Numbered from the stretch's first letter, positions 43,557-52,239 are shown. The stretch is DNA of 64,000 bases from an uncultured Senegalimassilia sp. (GCA_934630815.1 CAKTWI010000004.1:1-64000), one strand, 5' to 3'. The notes: generated from the letters alone by a model not told the origin. Numbers and translations are program-made.

Positions 43557-43592
43557 TTGTTTTCACATGCACGAGATGGAGGAAGTCGGAAC

Positions 43593-44639
43593 ATGAAGCA
43601 TCTCAAGCGCTTTGCCGCATGCTGCGCCGCGGCCGTGTGCTGCGCCGCCATGCTGCTGCTAGCCACCGGTTGCCAGCAGCAGCAGGAATCGTACACGCCG
43701 CCCGAGGCCACGCCTGCGGTCAGCAAGCCCGTCATCGCCCAGGAAGGCGTCCTGCGCGTCGGCGTCAACGCCAACAACGCGCCCCTTGCCGGTCAGCCCT
43801 CCTCTTCCACGAAGATCGTCGGCATCGACGTCGACATGGCGGCCGCCCTGGCCGACCAGCTCGGCCTGAAGCTCGAGGTCGTGGACGTTTCCACCGACGC
43901 CGCCGGTGCGCTTACCTCCGGCAAGGTCGATGTGGTCATGGGCGTGAACAAGTCCGATTCCCCCAGCTTCTGGACGTCCGACACGTACCTGCCCACGGCG
44001 GTGGCGCTGTTCGCCCAGTCCTCCAACTCCACGGTGCCGGCGAACTCCGCCTCCACCAAGATCGCCGCGCAGGTGTCCTCCAACAGCGCCTGGGCCGTTA
44101 CCAACGAGTTCGACAACTCCACCATCACCACCACTGAGGACCTCAAGAGCGCCTTCTCCGCGCTTGAGTCCGGCAAGGTGCAGTATGTGGCCGCCGACGC
44201 CGTCGTGGGGTCCTATGTCTCCAACAACGCAGGCATGGACGTTCACATGGTCGCGCTCATGCAGCAGGCCAGCGGCTACTGCGTTGGCGTGCTTGACGGC
44301 AACACCCAGCTCAAGCAGGCAGTGTCCAATGCGCTTTCCGCTATGAACTCCAACGGCGTGTCCTCCATCATCCAGAAGAAGTGGCTCGGCACCACCATGG
44401 ACCTTTCCGGCATCAAGCTGACCGCCGGCGCCTCCGATGGCGAGGACGACATGGGCGAGGTTCTCAACTCCGCCAACGCGGCCATCGGCACGCTCACGGG
44501 CAACACCGGCTCCAGCACCAACAAGACCGACTCCGACAGCAAGACCGCCAGCTCCGATTCCGATAGCAACTCCGCCGCTTCCAGCAGCACTAGCGACTCC
44601 AGCGCTTCGAACGGCGCCGCAAGCACCGCTTCGAACTAA
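43593..44639 (+). CDS. Amino-acid-type ABC transporter substrate-binding lipoprotein
   Basis: Solute-binding protein family 3. The lipoprotein signal ends LLLATGC (Cys27). The binding domain has LRVGVNANNAPLAG, KIVGIDVDMAAALADQLG and SGKVDVVMGVNKSD, typical of polar amino-acid binders. The last 60 residues are Ser/Asp/Asn-rich. No permease or ATPase gene is adjacent, so it is an orphan that serves a transporter elsewhere or acts as a sensor. A long structured leader precedes it. Confidence 0.88.
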   Translation: MKHLKRFAACCAAAVCCAAMLLLATGCQQQQESYTPPEATPAVSKPVIAQEGVLRVGVNANNAPLAGQPSSSTKIVGIDVDMAAALADQLGLKLEVVDVSTDAAGALTSGKVDVVMGVNKSDSPSFWTSDTYLPTAVALFAQSSNSTVPANSASTKIAAQVSSNSAWAVTNEFDNSTITTTEDLKSAFSALESGKVQYVAADAVVGSYVSNNAGMDVHMVALMQQASGYCVGVLDGNTQLKQAVSNALSAMNSNGVSSIIQKKWLGTTMDLSGIKLTAGASDGEDDMGEVLNSANAAIGTLTGNTGSSTNKTDSDSKTASSDSDSNSAASSSTSDSSASNGAASTASN

Positions 44640-44674
44640 TCGGCAGCAAGCTGAACTCGGCTTCATCTCCGATC

Positions 44675-44700
44675 AAGGCCCTCGCAATCGCGAGGGCCTT
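44675..44700 (+). terminator. Terminator-like hairpin after the binding-protein gene
   Basis: An 11-bp perfect stem AAGGCCCTCGC/GCGAGGGCCTT with loop AATC, 35 bases after the stop. The tail is not T-rich. Confidence 0.65.
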
Positions 44701-44850
44701 GCTGTAGAGGGCCGCAGTCAATCGCAGGGTCTTGCTGTGCTGGGTTGCGGTTGCTCGCGAGAGCCTCGCCGTACTGGGCCGCAGCCGATCGTGAGGTCTT
44801 GCCGCATCGGGCGGGGGTCATCGATCGCGGGGACTCGCCGTGCCTTGGTC
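44687..44850 (+). repeat. Degenerate tandem repeat, about five units of 32-35 bp
   Basis: Units start near 44687, 44721, 44754, 44788 and 44820, each reading roughly ATCGCGAGG-TCTTGCCGT, then CTGGGCCGCAG. The first unit shares its 5' end with the terminator stem, as if the repeat grew from it. Noncoding, between the binding-protein and larB-larC genes. Confidence 0.7.
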
Positions 44851-45015
44851 GCGTCGCGGTATGGCGGCTGTCGGGTCCGCTGCATTTTTGCCAGCGTCTA
44901 TGGCGAAAGCGTGCAGCCCTTCGCTCGTGCTTGACCTGAAGTCAACTTCTGGTGCTTCAATGGTTGGAAAACAACGATGGTCCGCGTTTGGCGGGCGGGG
45001 AAAGGAGCGGGTCTT

Positions 45016-46368
45016 ATGGAGCCGCAGCAGATCCTGCATATGCTCGAGCAGGTGGCGTCGGGCTCGGTAAGCCCTGCGGCCGCGCAAGGCATGCTTGCCG
45101 ACCAGGGTTACTTCGACCTGGGCTTTGCGAAGGTCGATACCGACCGCGCGCGCCGTACGGGCGCGGGCGAGGTGGTCTACGGCGCCGGCAAGACCGCCGA
45201 CCAAATCGCCGACATCTGCCTGGCTCTGCGCGATGCCGGCCAGACGTGCGTGCTCGTGACCAGGGTTGAAGCGCAGAAGGCCGAAGCGGTGCGGACTGCG
45301 CTGCTCGCCCGCGACCCGCAGGCTGCGGCGGTGTTCGAGTATCGACCCGTTCCGCAGTTGGGCCTGCTCGGCGCCCCCGCGAAGCCGGTGCGCGATAGCT
45401 ACATCGCGGTAGCGTGCGCAGGTACCAGCGACCTGTACTGCGCCGAGGAGGCGGCCGCCACCGCCGAGGCGCTTGGCTCACGCGTGGTGCGCCTGTACGA
45501 TGTGGGGGTTGCGGGCATCCATCGCCTGCTGGCGCATCGGGAGGACATCGCAGGCGCCAGCTGCGTGGTGGCGGTTGCGGGCATGGAGGGCGCGCTTGCC
45601 AGCGTGGTGGGCGGGATGGCGTCATGCCCCGTGATCGCCGTTCCCACGTCGGTGGGTTACGGCGCCAGCTTCGGCGGCGTGGCGGCGCTTCTGGCCATGC
45701 TCAACTCGTGCGCATCGGGCGTTTCGGTGGTGAACATCGATAACGGCTTCGGCGCGGGATATCAGGCCCACATGATCGAGCGCGCGGGCAGCCAACGTGG
45801 AAAAGGAGAAGCTGACATGAACACCCTCAGATGGAACCTTGGCGAAAATGCCACGCGCGCCCAGCTTCTGGGCGACACGCTGCTGCAGCTGCCGGCCGAT
45901 ACTCGGCAGCGTCTTGAGGCTGCGGCCGATGCCGCAGGCGTCCCCGATCGCCATCATCACGATATCGGGGAGGTCATCGCCACCATCGACGGCTTGGCGG
46001 TATCGCCGGCGGTGCGCGATCATATGCGCGCCATCTACACCATCTTGGCCGAAGCCGAGGCCGCTGCGCACGGCTGCGCGGTCGAGCAGACCCACTTCCA
46101 TGAAGTCGGCGACGGTTCCCGTATCCGCAACACGCTGCTCGTCTGCTTGGCGGTGGAAGCCACGGGCGCCAAGCGCATCGTGGCTACGGCGGCGCAAACG
46201 GGGCAGGGCGAAGTTGAATGCGCCCATGGCACGCTTTCCATCCCGGCTCCGGCCACGGCGGCCATCATCGCCCGCGGTATCCCCGTGTGCGAGCGCACGT
46301 TGCCTGGCGAGCGTATGACGCCTACCAGCGCGGCCATGATCTTGCATTTCGTGGACGAGTTCGAATAA
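45016..46368 (+). CDS. LarB-LarC fusion (nickel-pincer cofactor biosynthesis)
   Basis: Residues 1-250 are LarB, the carboxylase/hydrolase acting on nicotinic acid adenine dinucleotide: VVYGAGKTADQIADI, CAGTSDLYCAEEA, VAGMEGALASVVGG and VPTSVGYGASFGG. Residues 268-450 match part of LarC, the nickel-inserting enzyme (THFHEVGDGS, CAHGTLSIPAPATA, TPTSAAMILHFVDEF), but the LarC N-terminal FSGASGDM segment and its C-terminal domain are missing, and the usual DSIVDIVG reads DGSRIRNT. AAAAGGAG followed by ATG at 45817 at the junction looks like a former separate start. Start at 45016 after AAAGGAG. larE is not seen. Confidence 0.85.
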   Translation: MEPQQILHMLEQVASGSVSPAAAQGMLADQGYFDLGFAKVDTDRARRTGAGEVVYGAGKTADQIADICLALRDAGQTCVLVTRVEAQKAEAVRTALLARDPQAAAVFEYRPVPQLGLLGAPAKPVRDSYIAVACAGTSDLYCAEEAAATAEALGSRVVRLYDVGVAGIHRLLAHREDIAGASCVVAVAGMEGALASVVGGMASCPVIAVPTSVGYGASFGGVAALLAMLNSCASGVSVVNIDNGFGAGYQAHMIERAGSQRGKGEADMNTLRWNLGENATRAQLLGDTLLQLPADTRQRLEAAADAAGVPDRHHHDIGEVIATIDGLAVSPAVRDHMRAIYTILAEAEAAAHGCAVEQTHFHEVGDGSRIRNTLLVCLAVEATGAKRIVATAAQTGQGEVECAHGTLSIPAPATAAIIARGIPVCERTLPGERMTPTSAAMILHFVDEFE

Positions 46369-46379
46369 TCGAAGGTTGT

Positions 46380-46426
46380 GAAGCTGCGACCCGAGGCCAT
46401 CGCATCCGGGCCGCAGCTTCGTTTTG
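46380..46426 (+). terminator. Terminator after the LarB-LarC gene
   Basis: GAAGCTGCG pairs with CGCAGCTTC, with an inner CCCG/CGGG, followed by GTTTTG. It starts 12 bases after the stop. Confidence 0.8.
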
Positions 46427-46436
46427 CGCAAATGAA

Positions 46437-46489
46437 AAGCGCCGCAGGCGTGGTCCCGCATCTTGTAGCGGGCCTTGCCTGCGGCGCTT
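46437..46489. terminator. Second strong hairpin between convergent genes
   Basis: AAGCGCCGCAGGC pairs with GCCTGCGGCGCTT, with an inner GTCCCGC/GCGGGCC stem. It lies 30 bases beyond the end of the minus-strand protease and likely terminates that transcript. Confidence 0.75.
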
Positions 46490-46519
46490 CGCCGTTTTCA
46501 GGGCCTTCGGACGTTTTCG

Positions 46520-49474
46520 CTAGCCGTTGAGCAGGTCGATCACGTCCAAATCGGCTTTCGCGCCTTCGAGGATGGCCTTGTTGCCGAACACGCAGACGGC
46601 TTCCTTGTCAAGCGCCCCTTCGATGACACCCGCAAGCTCGCGCAGCTTCTCTGGTGTGGCCTGGATCATTTCCGCTCGCGTCTGCGCACGCGCCTCGGGC
46701 GTGCGCCCGCTCAGGAAGTCGCCGTCCTGGCGGCGGATCTGCATGCGCTCTTTAAGCGGCGCATCGAAACCGGCAACGGTGCTGACCACGTAGCCGTCCA
46801 TTTCCTCGGGCGAGGGGTCGAACGCGGCAAGCCATGCGGGCGTGCCGTTGAACCGCTCCAGCGTCTCGTCCAGATGCGGGTCGCGATACGAATAGAAACG
46901 CACGGTGCCGCTGCGTGCCGCTTGGAAGCCCGCTCCGTAGGCGCCGCCCTTCACGCGCACCTCGTTCCATAGGTAATCGTAGGAAAGCGCGCGCGCTGCG
47001 ATTTGCCACACGCCGGTGTAAGGCACGCCGAGCGAGCGGCGGTCGAAGCCCGTGGAGGCGTAGCACACGTCGGTAGGCACGATGAACGCCTCGTTGCGCA
47101 CCTTGGGCTTCGGGATCTCCAGCGCGGCCGGGGCCTTGCCCGTGCCTGCCGTGATGCCGGCGCTTTGCCAGAAGCGCATGACGCATTCGTCGCTGCCGGC
47201 GATCGACACCAGCAAGTTCGACCCGTCGAACAGCTTATGCGCAACCTCATTCAGGCGTTTCGCCAGCTCATCGGCGCGATCGTCGAAGTTATCCAGCAGC
47301 TGCACCAGGAAGCGGTGGAAGTCCACGCCGCCAAGCTGCTGGCGCACCACGCCCGCCGGCAGGAAGTACGACGTCAGGCGCGCCATGGCTGCTGCGTGCC
47401 CGGCGTTGGCGAAGCTCTGCTCCATCCCGATGCGGCGCTGCTGCAGTGCGTCGCGGATCTTGCCGGTGTCGGTGAAGTCGGTTCGCGCCAAGATCTCGCT
47501 CGGCAGCTTGGCCAGCCATTCGACGTTCTCGGCTAAAGCCGATGCGCTCGCCACGAACGTGGGCGTCACGGCATCTGGATCGTGCTCATCCTCGTACACC
47601 TCGCAGAAAAACGAGCAGTTGCCCAGCTTGCCGTTGGTGAGCGTGTCGATCTCGGCCGCTGAATGCGCATCGGTGCCGAGCTTGCCCAGCACGATGCCGA
47701 GCACCGCCGCATAGGGCAGGTCCTCGAAATCAAGGCAGCTCATGTCGAAATAGCGGTAGGCGAAGACCAGGCCGCGCGTGGGCAGGTGATGGCGAATGCT
47801 GGGAACGGGCGTGCCCTCGGCCAGGCCGTATGCGGGCTCGACGGGCGCGGGCCCGATGTCGGCGACCGTCAGCTGCGGCAGCTTCGCCACGTCTTCGGGC
47901 GCATCCGGCGTCTCCTGCATGCGGCGAAGCAGCGCGACCTCGTCCTCGACGCACTGGAAGTCGTCGTCGGTGAAGCCGGCGGCAAGCTCGCCCAGGCGAC
48001 GCTGGCCGGGGTCGTCCTGCTGCTCGACGGGGACCACCTCCACCTCGGCCATATGGGCGCTGTCTAGGAACACCTCGCGGATGAGGCCCTCGAAATACCC
48101 CTCGTCAAGCGCGCGGCGCAGGTAGGCGAAGTCGTCCTCGTAGCGCAGATAGGCCGTGGCAAGCTCATCGTCGTAGAGCCAGCCGCACAGCGACGTCATG
48201 GCAAGCGCCACGCCGTCGGCCATGCCGAAGTCGCGTTCGCGCATGACGAACTCGGCGCGGGAGATGGACGCCTCCACCAGCGCATGGTCCAGGCCGCCTG
48301 CGGCCAGGCGCTCAAGCTCGGCATCCACGGTGGGGCGTAAGCGCTTGGCGGCGTCTTCGCCCAGGTCGCGCACCTGAAGCACGGCGAAGGGCTGCTGCAC
48401 GGAATCGGCCAGGTAGGACTGCACGTCCCCGGCGATGCCGGAGTCCAGAAGCGCGCGCTTGAGCGGTGCCTCGTTGCTGCCGGCGATGGCGTCGAGCAAG
48501 ATATCGACGGCCACGATGCGCGTGCGCTCGCGCACGTGCCCGATAACCCAGCCCAAGCCCATGCAGGCGTTTTCCGGCGCGGTTGCCATCTCGCGGCGCA
48601 CGCCCAGGGCGCGCACGGGCCCTTGCACGGGCAAGGTGCGCGGTGCAAGCTCCGCAAGCCCCTCGGCTGCGCGCTGCTCGCGGCGTTTCGCCTGCTCGGC
48701 GGCCACGGGCGTCAGGTAGCGCTCATCCAAGAACGCAAGCATGCGGTCAAGGTCCAGGTTGCCGTACAGCACGATGTAGCTGTTGTCCAGGCGGTAGTGC
48801 CGCTCGTGTTCCTCCAGGTAGTGCTCGTAGGTGAGCGTGGGAATGGCCTCGGGGGTGCCGCCGGACTCGAACGCGTAGGGGGTGTCGGGGAACAGGCTTG
48901 CCTGCAGCTGGTCGTATAGCACGCTGGTGGGGTCGGACAGCGCGCCTTTCATCTCGTTGTACACCACGCCGTTATAGATGAGCTGGCGGCCGGTCTCGGC
49001 CTGGCCCTCTTCGGCGTCGGCCACCTCAAGGTGCCAGCCTTCCTGCTCGAACACCTGGCGTTTGCGGTAGATATCGGGGTGCAGCACCGCGTCCATGTAC
49101 ACGTCGGCCAGATTCATGAGGTCCTGGTCGTTGGTGGATGCTACGGGGTAGAGCGTCTTGTCGCCGAAGGTCATGGCGTTCAAAAACGTTTGCATGCTGG
49201 TTTTCAGCAGGTTGACAAAGGGCTCCTTGACGGGGAACTTCTCCGAACCGCACAAAACCGAGTGCTCCAGGATGTGGAACACGCCGGTGTCGTCGGCAGG
49301 AGGGGTGCGGAAGGCGATGGAGAACGCCTTGTTGCGGTCGTCGTTGCGCAGGTACAGAAGCTTCGCCCCGCTTACCGGATGGGAAAGCGTGTAGGCATCG
49401 CCGTCGATCTCGGGCAAGGGCTCGGCCGTGAGCACGGTGAACCCGTGCAGTTCCTGGCCTTGTTCAAGGTTCAT
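46520..49474 (-). CDS. M16C family zinc protease (PreP/Cym1-like)
   Basis: Peptide-degrading metalloprotease of the presequence protease type. The 984-residue protein has the inverted zinc motif HILEH (residues 67-71) in the N-terminal domain with the downstream Glu in YNEMKGALSD, and the catalytically silent M16 halves that follow. Length is normal for the bacterial PreP group. Start after GAAAGGCAAC. It is monocistronic, flanked by terminators. Confidence 0.9.
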   Translation of the reverse strand: MNLEQGQELHGFTVLTAEPLPEIDGDAYTLSHPVSGAKLLYLRNDDRNKAFSIAFRTPPADDTGVFHILEHSVLCGSEKFPVKEPFVNLLKTSMQTFLNAMTFGDKTLYPVASTNDQDLMNLADVYMDAVLHPDIYRKRQVFEQEGWHLEVADAEEGQAETGRQLIYNGVVYNEMKGALSDPTSVLYDQLQASLFPDTPYAFESGGTPEAIPTLTYEHYLEEHERHYRLDNSYIVLYGNLDLDRMLAFLDERYLTPVAAEQAKRREQRAAEGLAELAPRTLPVQGPVRALGVRREMATAPENACMGLGWVIGHVRERTRIVAVDILLDAIAGSNEAPLKRALLDSGIAGDVQSYLADSVQQPFAVLQVRDLGEDAAKRLRPTVDAELERLAAGGLDHALVEASISRAEFVMRERDFGMADGVALAMTSLCGWLYDDELATAYLRYEDDFAYLRRALDEGYFEGLIREVFLDSAHMAEVEVVPVEQQDDPGQRRLGELAAGFTDDDFQCVEDEVALLRRMQETPDAPEDVAKLPQLTVADIGPAPVEPAYGLAEGTPVPSIRHHLPTRGLVFAYRYFDMSCLDFEDLPYAAVLGIVLGKLGTDAHSAAEIDTLTNGKLGNCSFFCEVYEDEHDPDAVTPTFVASASALAENVEWLAKLPSEILARTDFTDTGKIRDALQQRRIGMEQSFANAGHAAAMARLTSYFLPAGVVRQQLGGVDFHRFLVQLLDNFDDRADELAKRLNEVAHKLFDGSNLLVSIAGSDECVMRFWQSAGITAGTGKAPAALEIPKPKVRNEAFIVPTDVCYASTGFDRRSLGVPYTGVWQIAARALSYDYLWNEVRVKGGAYGAGFQAARSGTVRFYSYRDPHLDETLERFNGTPAWLAAFDPSPEEMDGYVVSTVAGFDAPLKERMQIRRQDGDFLSGRTPEARAQTRAEMIQATPEKLRELAGVIEGALDKEAVCVFGNKAILEGAKADLDVIDLLNG

Positions 49475-49600
49475 GCAAGTTGCCTTTCTCTTTACTGGTT
49501 TCGCCCGCTATTGTCGCACAACGGTAGCGTAGCCGGGCAAGGTGCCGGGGCTGCTCCGTGGTTTTTCTACCTAGGTGTCGGGGCCTGTCGGCCAATCCTA

Positions 49601-49606
49601 TATAAT
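49601..49606 (+). promoter_or_regulatory. Perfect -10 element upstream of the small membrane-protein pair
   Basis: TATAAT lies 45 bases before the start of the 136-residue protein. No convincing -35 is visible 17 bases upstream. Confidence 0.5.
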
Positions 49607-49651
49607 CAATGGCATACACAGCATGGAAACGCACAAGGCAGGAGGTACGGC

Positions 49652-50062
49652 ATGGCGCAAGACCAGCGCTTCTCCCATATCACGGTCAATGTCGCCGATG
49701 ACGAAGATGTGGTCATCCAGGCGGGAGCCTACGGCCGTCATCGGGGCGAAGATGTTCTCGAAGAGCCCGTCTACGCAGAACCCGAGCCTCAGGTTGCGCC
49801 TGTGGCGGTGCCCGAGCTGCAGCATGCGGCGCGGCAGGTGCCTGCTCAGGACCATGCCCATGCCGCCAAGCCGCATGCCGCGCACGCCCGCAAGCCGGAA
49901 ATCGTTGCGTCCGATAGCCGTCCGCAGCCTGCCCATCGCGCCGAGCAGACGCTCGAGGACCTGGACGCCGGTCCCATGTCGGGTATGCAGAAGGCGGTGC
50001 TCGTCGGCGTCGGAGTCGTCATCATCGCGGCGATCGTCTACTTCGCCCTGTTCATGCGCTGA
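49652..50062 (+). CDS. Tail-anchored membrane protein of unknown function
   Basis: A 136-residue protein: an N-terminal acidic part (ITVNVADDEDVVIQ), a Pro/Ala/His-rich linker (DHAHAAKPHAAHARKPE) and one C-terminal membrane helix (about residues 113-135) ending at the stop. This is the layout of a cytoplasmic protein held to the membrane by its tail. I recognise no family. GGAGG precedes the ATG. The next gene, also single-pass, starts 29 bases later, so the two may act together. Confidence 0.7.
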   Translation: MAQDQRFSHITVNVADDEDVVIQAGAYGRHRGEDVLEEPVYAEPEPQVAPVAVPELQHAARQVPAQDHAHAAKPHAAHARKPEIVASDSRPQPAHRAEQTLEDLDAGPMSGMQKAVLVGVGVVIIAAIVYFALFMR

Positions 50063-50091
50063 TCGGCTGTTTTCAAGAGAAAGGCCTGACC

Positions 50092-51234
50092 ATGTCCAAA
50101 CATAGCTTCAACATCGCCCGCGGCGCCCGCAAGCAGCAGCCCGAAGGCGACGCGTCCCTGGGTCTGACCGAGGCGTTCGCGCCCATCGGCGCCGGCGGCG
50201 CCCCCGAGCAGCGCGGCGCGGCCGACGGCGATACGTCGCTTGGCCTGACCGAGGCGTTCGCGCCCGTCGCGGCCTCCCACGGCGCGCATGCCGCCGGCTT
50301 CAGCTATCAAGGCGACACCTCGGAGGACTATTCCGACCCGGTAGAGAGCCTCGAGCCGCGCGACGAGCCCGTATTCGGCGACGAGATTCCTGCCGCGGCG
50401 CCTGCCCAGAACCGTGGCCGCCACGGCAAGCCCGAGCCGCTGGAGCATCCGCACCTCAAGAAGTCGCGTCGCGTCCGCCGCGTGCTCGTGATCATCGTGG
50501 CCCTGCTCGTGGTGCTCGCCTGCGCCCTGGGGTATTTCGCCTTCCAGTTGTGGAACGAGTCCAGCCGCGCCATGGTGCAGCAGACCCAGGCCCAGCAGCA
50601 GTCCACTGACGTGGGCAACCTTTCCCAGGAAAACTCCGGCAAGGACGCGGCAAGCGTCACCACCACCAAGAAGACCGAGGTTCCCAACCTGGTCGGCGTG
50701 CTGGGGCAAACCCAGGATGCGGCCATCACCGCGCTTGCGCACGGTGCCACGGTCACGTCCTCCAAGGACGTCAACGAAGAGGGCAATTCCGTGAAGAAAA
50801 GCGTCACGGTGGCTCTGACCGCCGAACCCGCCGATTCCCGTTCGGGCACGCCCACGGTCTATTTGGGGCTTGACGCCGACGGCAAGGTCATCCAGGCCGG
50901 TTACTCCGCCGCCACCGCGTCGCTCGGCTACGGCTCGCTCAGCTTCGCCGACGCCGTGAAGAACGAGCACATCGTCGAGAAGACGCTGCGCGAGGCGGGC
51001 GTGAACGTGGCAGACGGCTCGGCCAAGCTGCCTACCGACAAGACTTCGTACTCCACGTACGCATCGGACGGCACCACGCTGGTGAAGGAGAACTGCTCGT
51101 TCAACGGCACCGTGGACATCAACGGCGCCGCCCACACCTGGTCGAGCGTGCTCATGTACGACTACAGCACGGCCAACGCCTCCGGCAACCTGGCCGACAC
51201 CGTGCGCATCATCTACATCTATATCAACGCGTAG
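50092..51234 (+). CDS. Single-pass membrane protein with extracellular PASTA-like domain
   Basis: 380 residues. The cytoplasmic part (1-125) contains the same segment twice, GDASLGLTEAFAP and GDTSLGLTEAFAP, separated by 26 residues. One membrane helix (about 130-150) follows a basic KKSRRVRR. Outside, residues around 200-250 (VPNLVGVLGQTQDAAITAL) resemble one PASTA repeat of cell-wall-sensing proteins; the C-terminal 110 residues are not recognised. No kinase is attached. Co-transcribed with the tail-anchored protein upstream. PASTA is a judgement by eye. Confidence 0.65.
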   Translation: MSKHSFNIARGARKQQPEGDASLGLTEAFAPIGAGGAPEQRGAADGDTSLGLTEAFAPVAASHGAHAAGFSYQGDTSEDYSDPVESLEPRDEPVFGDEIPAAAPAQNRGRHGKPEPLEHPHLKKSRRVRRVLVIIVALLVVLACALGYFAFQLWNESSRAMVQQTQAQQQSTDVGNLSQENSGKDAASVTTTKKTEVPNLVGVLGQTQDAAITALAHGATVTSSKDVNEEGNSVKKSVTVALTAEPADSRSGTPTVYLGLDADGKVIQAGYSAATASLGYGSLSFADAVKNEHIVEKTLREAGVNVADGSAKLPTDKTSYSTYASDGTTLVKENCSFNGTVDINGAAHTWSSVLMYDYSTANASGNLADTVRIIYIYINA

Positions 51235-51455
51235 CTTGCAGCCGGCGGCCGAATGGCCGCCGGTGCTATATTTGGCCTGGAACCGGGGCCGTGCGCTCGG
51301 CATGTCGGAACGCAAGGGCTTGGTCGATGGCCCAGGCTGGAATCGGGTGGGCCTACCGCAGCGCGTGTCGGCGATCGGCGGGCATGGCTTTCGCCCACGG
51401 GCTTTCGCTTCTTGTGTCCATCTTGTGAACGCCGGCCGGTGAGAAGGGCGATCCC

Positions 51456-51483
51456 TTGCACCGGGTGGCGTTCGCGCTATAAT
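51456..51483 (+). promoter_or_regulatory. Promoter of the infC-rpmI-rplT operon
   Basis: TTGCAC (51456-51461) and perfect TATAAT (51478-51483) are separated by 16 bases. It faces infC and leaves a leader of about 165 bases. Confidence 0.7.
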
Positions 51484-51489
51484 AAACGA

Positions 51490-51657
51490 GCTGTTCACAA
51501 GCGGGGGCGTAGCGCCTCCCACCTAGTTCGGCGCTTTCAAGCTGCTGATGGGTCGTATGAATACCTGAACATGGTTCGTTCATCACGCCCGCATGCTTGA
51601 AGCTGTGGGTTTTTTTATGCCATGCGATACCGCATGCAAGGAAGGAAGGTGAGTGCG
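51490..51657 (+). promoter_or_regulatory. Leader of the infC operon, possible autoregulatory or attenuator RNA
   Basis: A noncoding leader rich in partial pairings, with TCAAGCTGCTG and GCTTGAAGCTG able to pair, and a T run GGGTTTTTTTATG near 51609-51617. infC-rpmI-rplT operons are often controlled through leaders bound by L20 or by attenuation; the T run after a stem fits such a device, but I could not match a defined L20 leader. The full gap from 51235 holds no gene. Confidence 0.45.
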
Positions 51658-52239
51658 ATAGCCGCTCAAGAGCCTAGGCTCAACGAACAGATCACGGTGC
51701 GCGAGTGCCGCCTGATCGGGTTCGACGGAACGCAGTTGGGTATCTACCCGGTTGCCCAGGCGCAGCGCGTTGCTGACGACCAGGGGCTTGATCTTGTTGA
51801 AATCGCCCCGAATGCGGAACCGCCCGTGTGCCGCATCATGGATTACGGCAAGTTCAAGTACGATCAGGCCATCAAGGCGAAGCAGGCTCGCAAGAACCAA
51901 AGCAAGATCGAGACCAAGGAAATGAAGTTCCGCCCGAAAATCGATGTGGGGGACTACACCACGAAGAAGAAGCACGTGCTTCGCTTCCTCTCCGCTGGCA
52001 ACAAGGTCAAGATCACCATCATGTTCCGTGGCCGCGAGATGGCCCATCCGGAACAGGGCCTGACCATCCTGGAGCGCCTGGCCGACGACCTGAAGGACAT
52101 TGCGGTCATCGAGAGCCAGCCGAAGATGGAAGGCCGCAACATGCACATGCTCATCGCCCCGCTTCCCGCAAGCATGGCGGCGAAGAAAAAGAAGGCAAAC
52201 GACAAGAAAGACGAAGGAAAGGACGAAGGCAATGCCTAA
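51658..52239 (+). CDS. infC: Translation initiation factor IF-3, probable AUA start
   Basis: IF-3 prevents premature subunit joining and checks the start codon. Family blocks are [40 protein letters not shown] and [13 protein letters not shown], with a Lys/Glu-rich tail. The strong AAGGAAGGAAGG lies 8 bases before ATA at 51658, and homologues begin at this position, so ATA is the likely start (193 residues). Alternatives are GTG at 51649, which abuts the ribosome-binding site, and ATG at 51634 or 51622. Rare start codons are a known autoregulation device for infC. rpmI overlaps its end. Confidence 0.93.
   Translation: MAAQEPRLNEQITVRECRLIGFDGTQLGIYPVAQAQRVADDQGLDLVEIAPNAEPPVCRIMDYGKFKYDQAIKAKQARKNQSKIETKEMKFRPKIDVGDYTTKKKHVLRFLSAGNKVKITIMFRGREMAHPEQGLTILERLADDLKDIAVIESQPKMEGRNMHMLIAPLPASMAAKKKKANDKKDEGKDEGNA

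Noticed and set aside
43300..43560. Short matches to RNase P, SRP RNA and T-box consensus pieces (GGTAAGACGCACC, GGTCAGTCGGAAG, AGGGTGGC)
   Set aside because: Each lacks the other obligatory conserved regions in the right order; treated as chance.
43363..43596. A 77-codon plus-strand frame before the binding-protein gene
   Set aside because: No ribosome-binding site, an Arg-rich unlikely product, and it crosses the base-paired segments of the structured leader.
44687..44850. CRISPR or REP array
   Set aside because: Units are contiguous and degenerate, without unique spacers or cas genes nearby.
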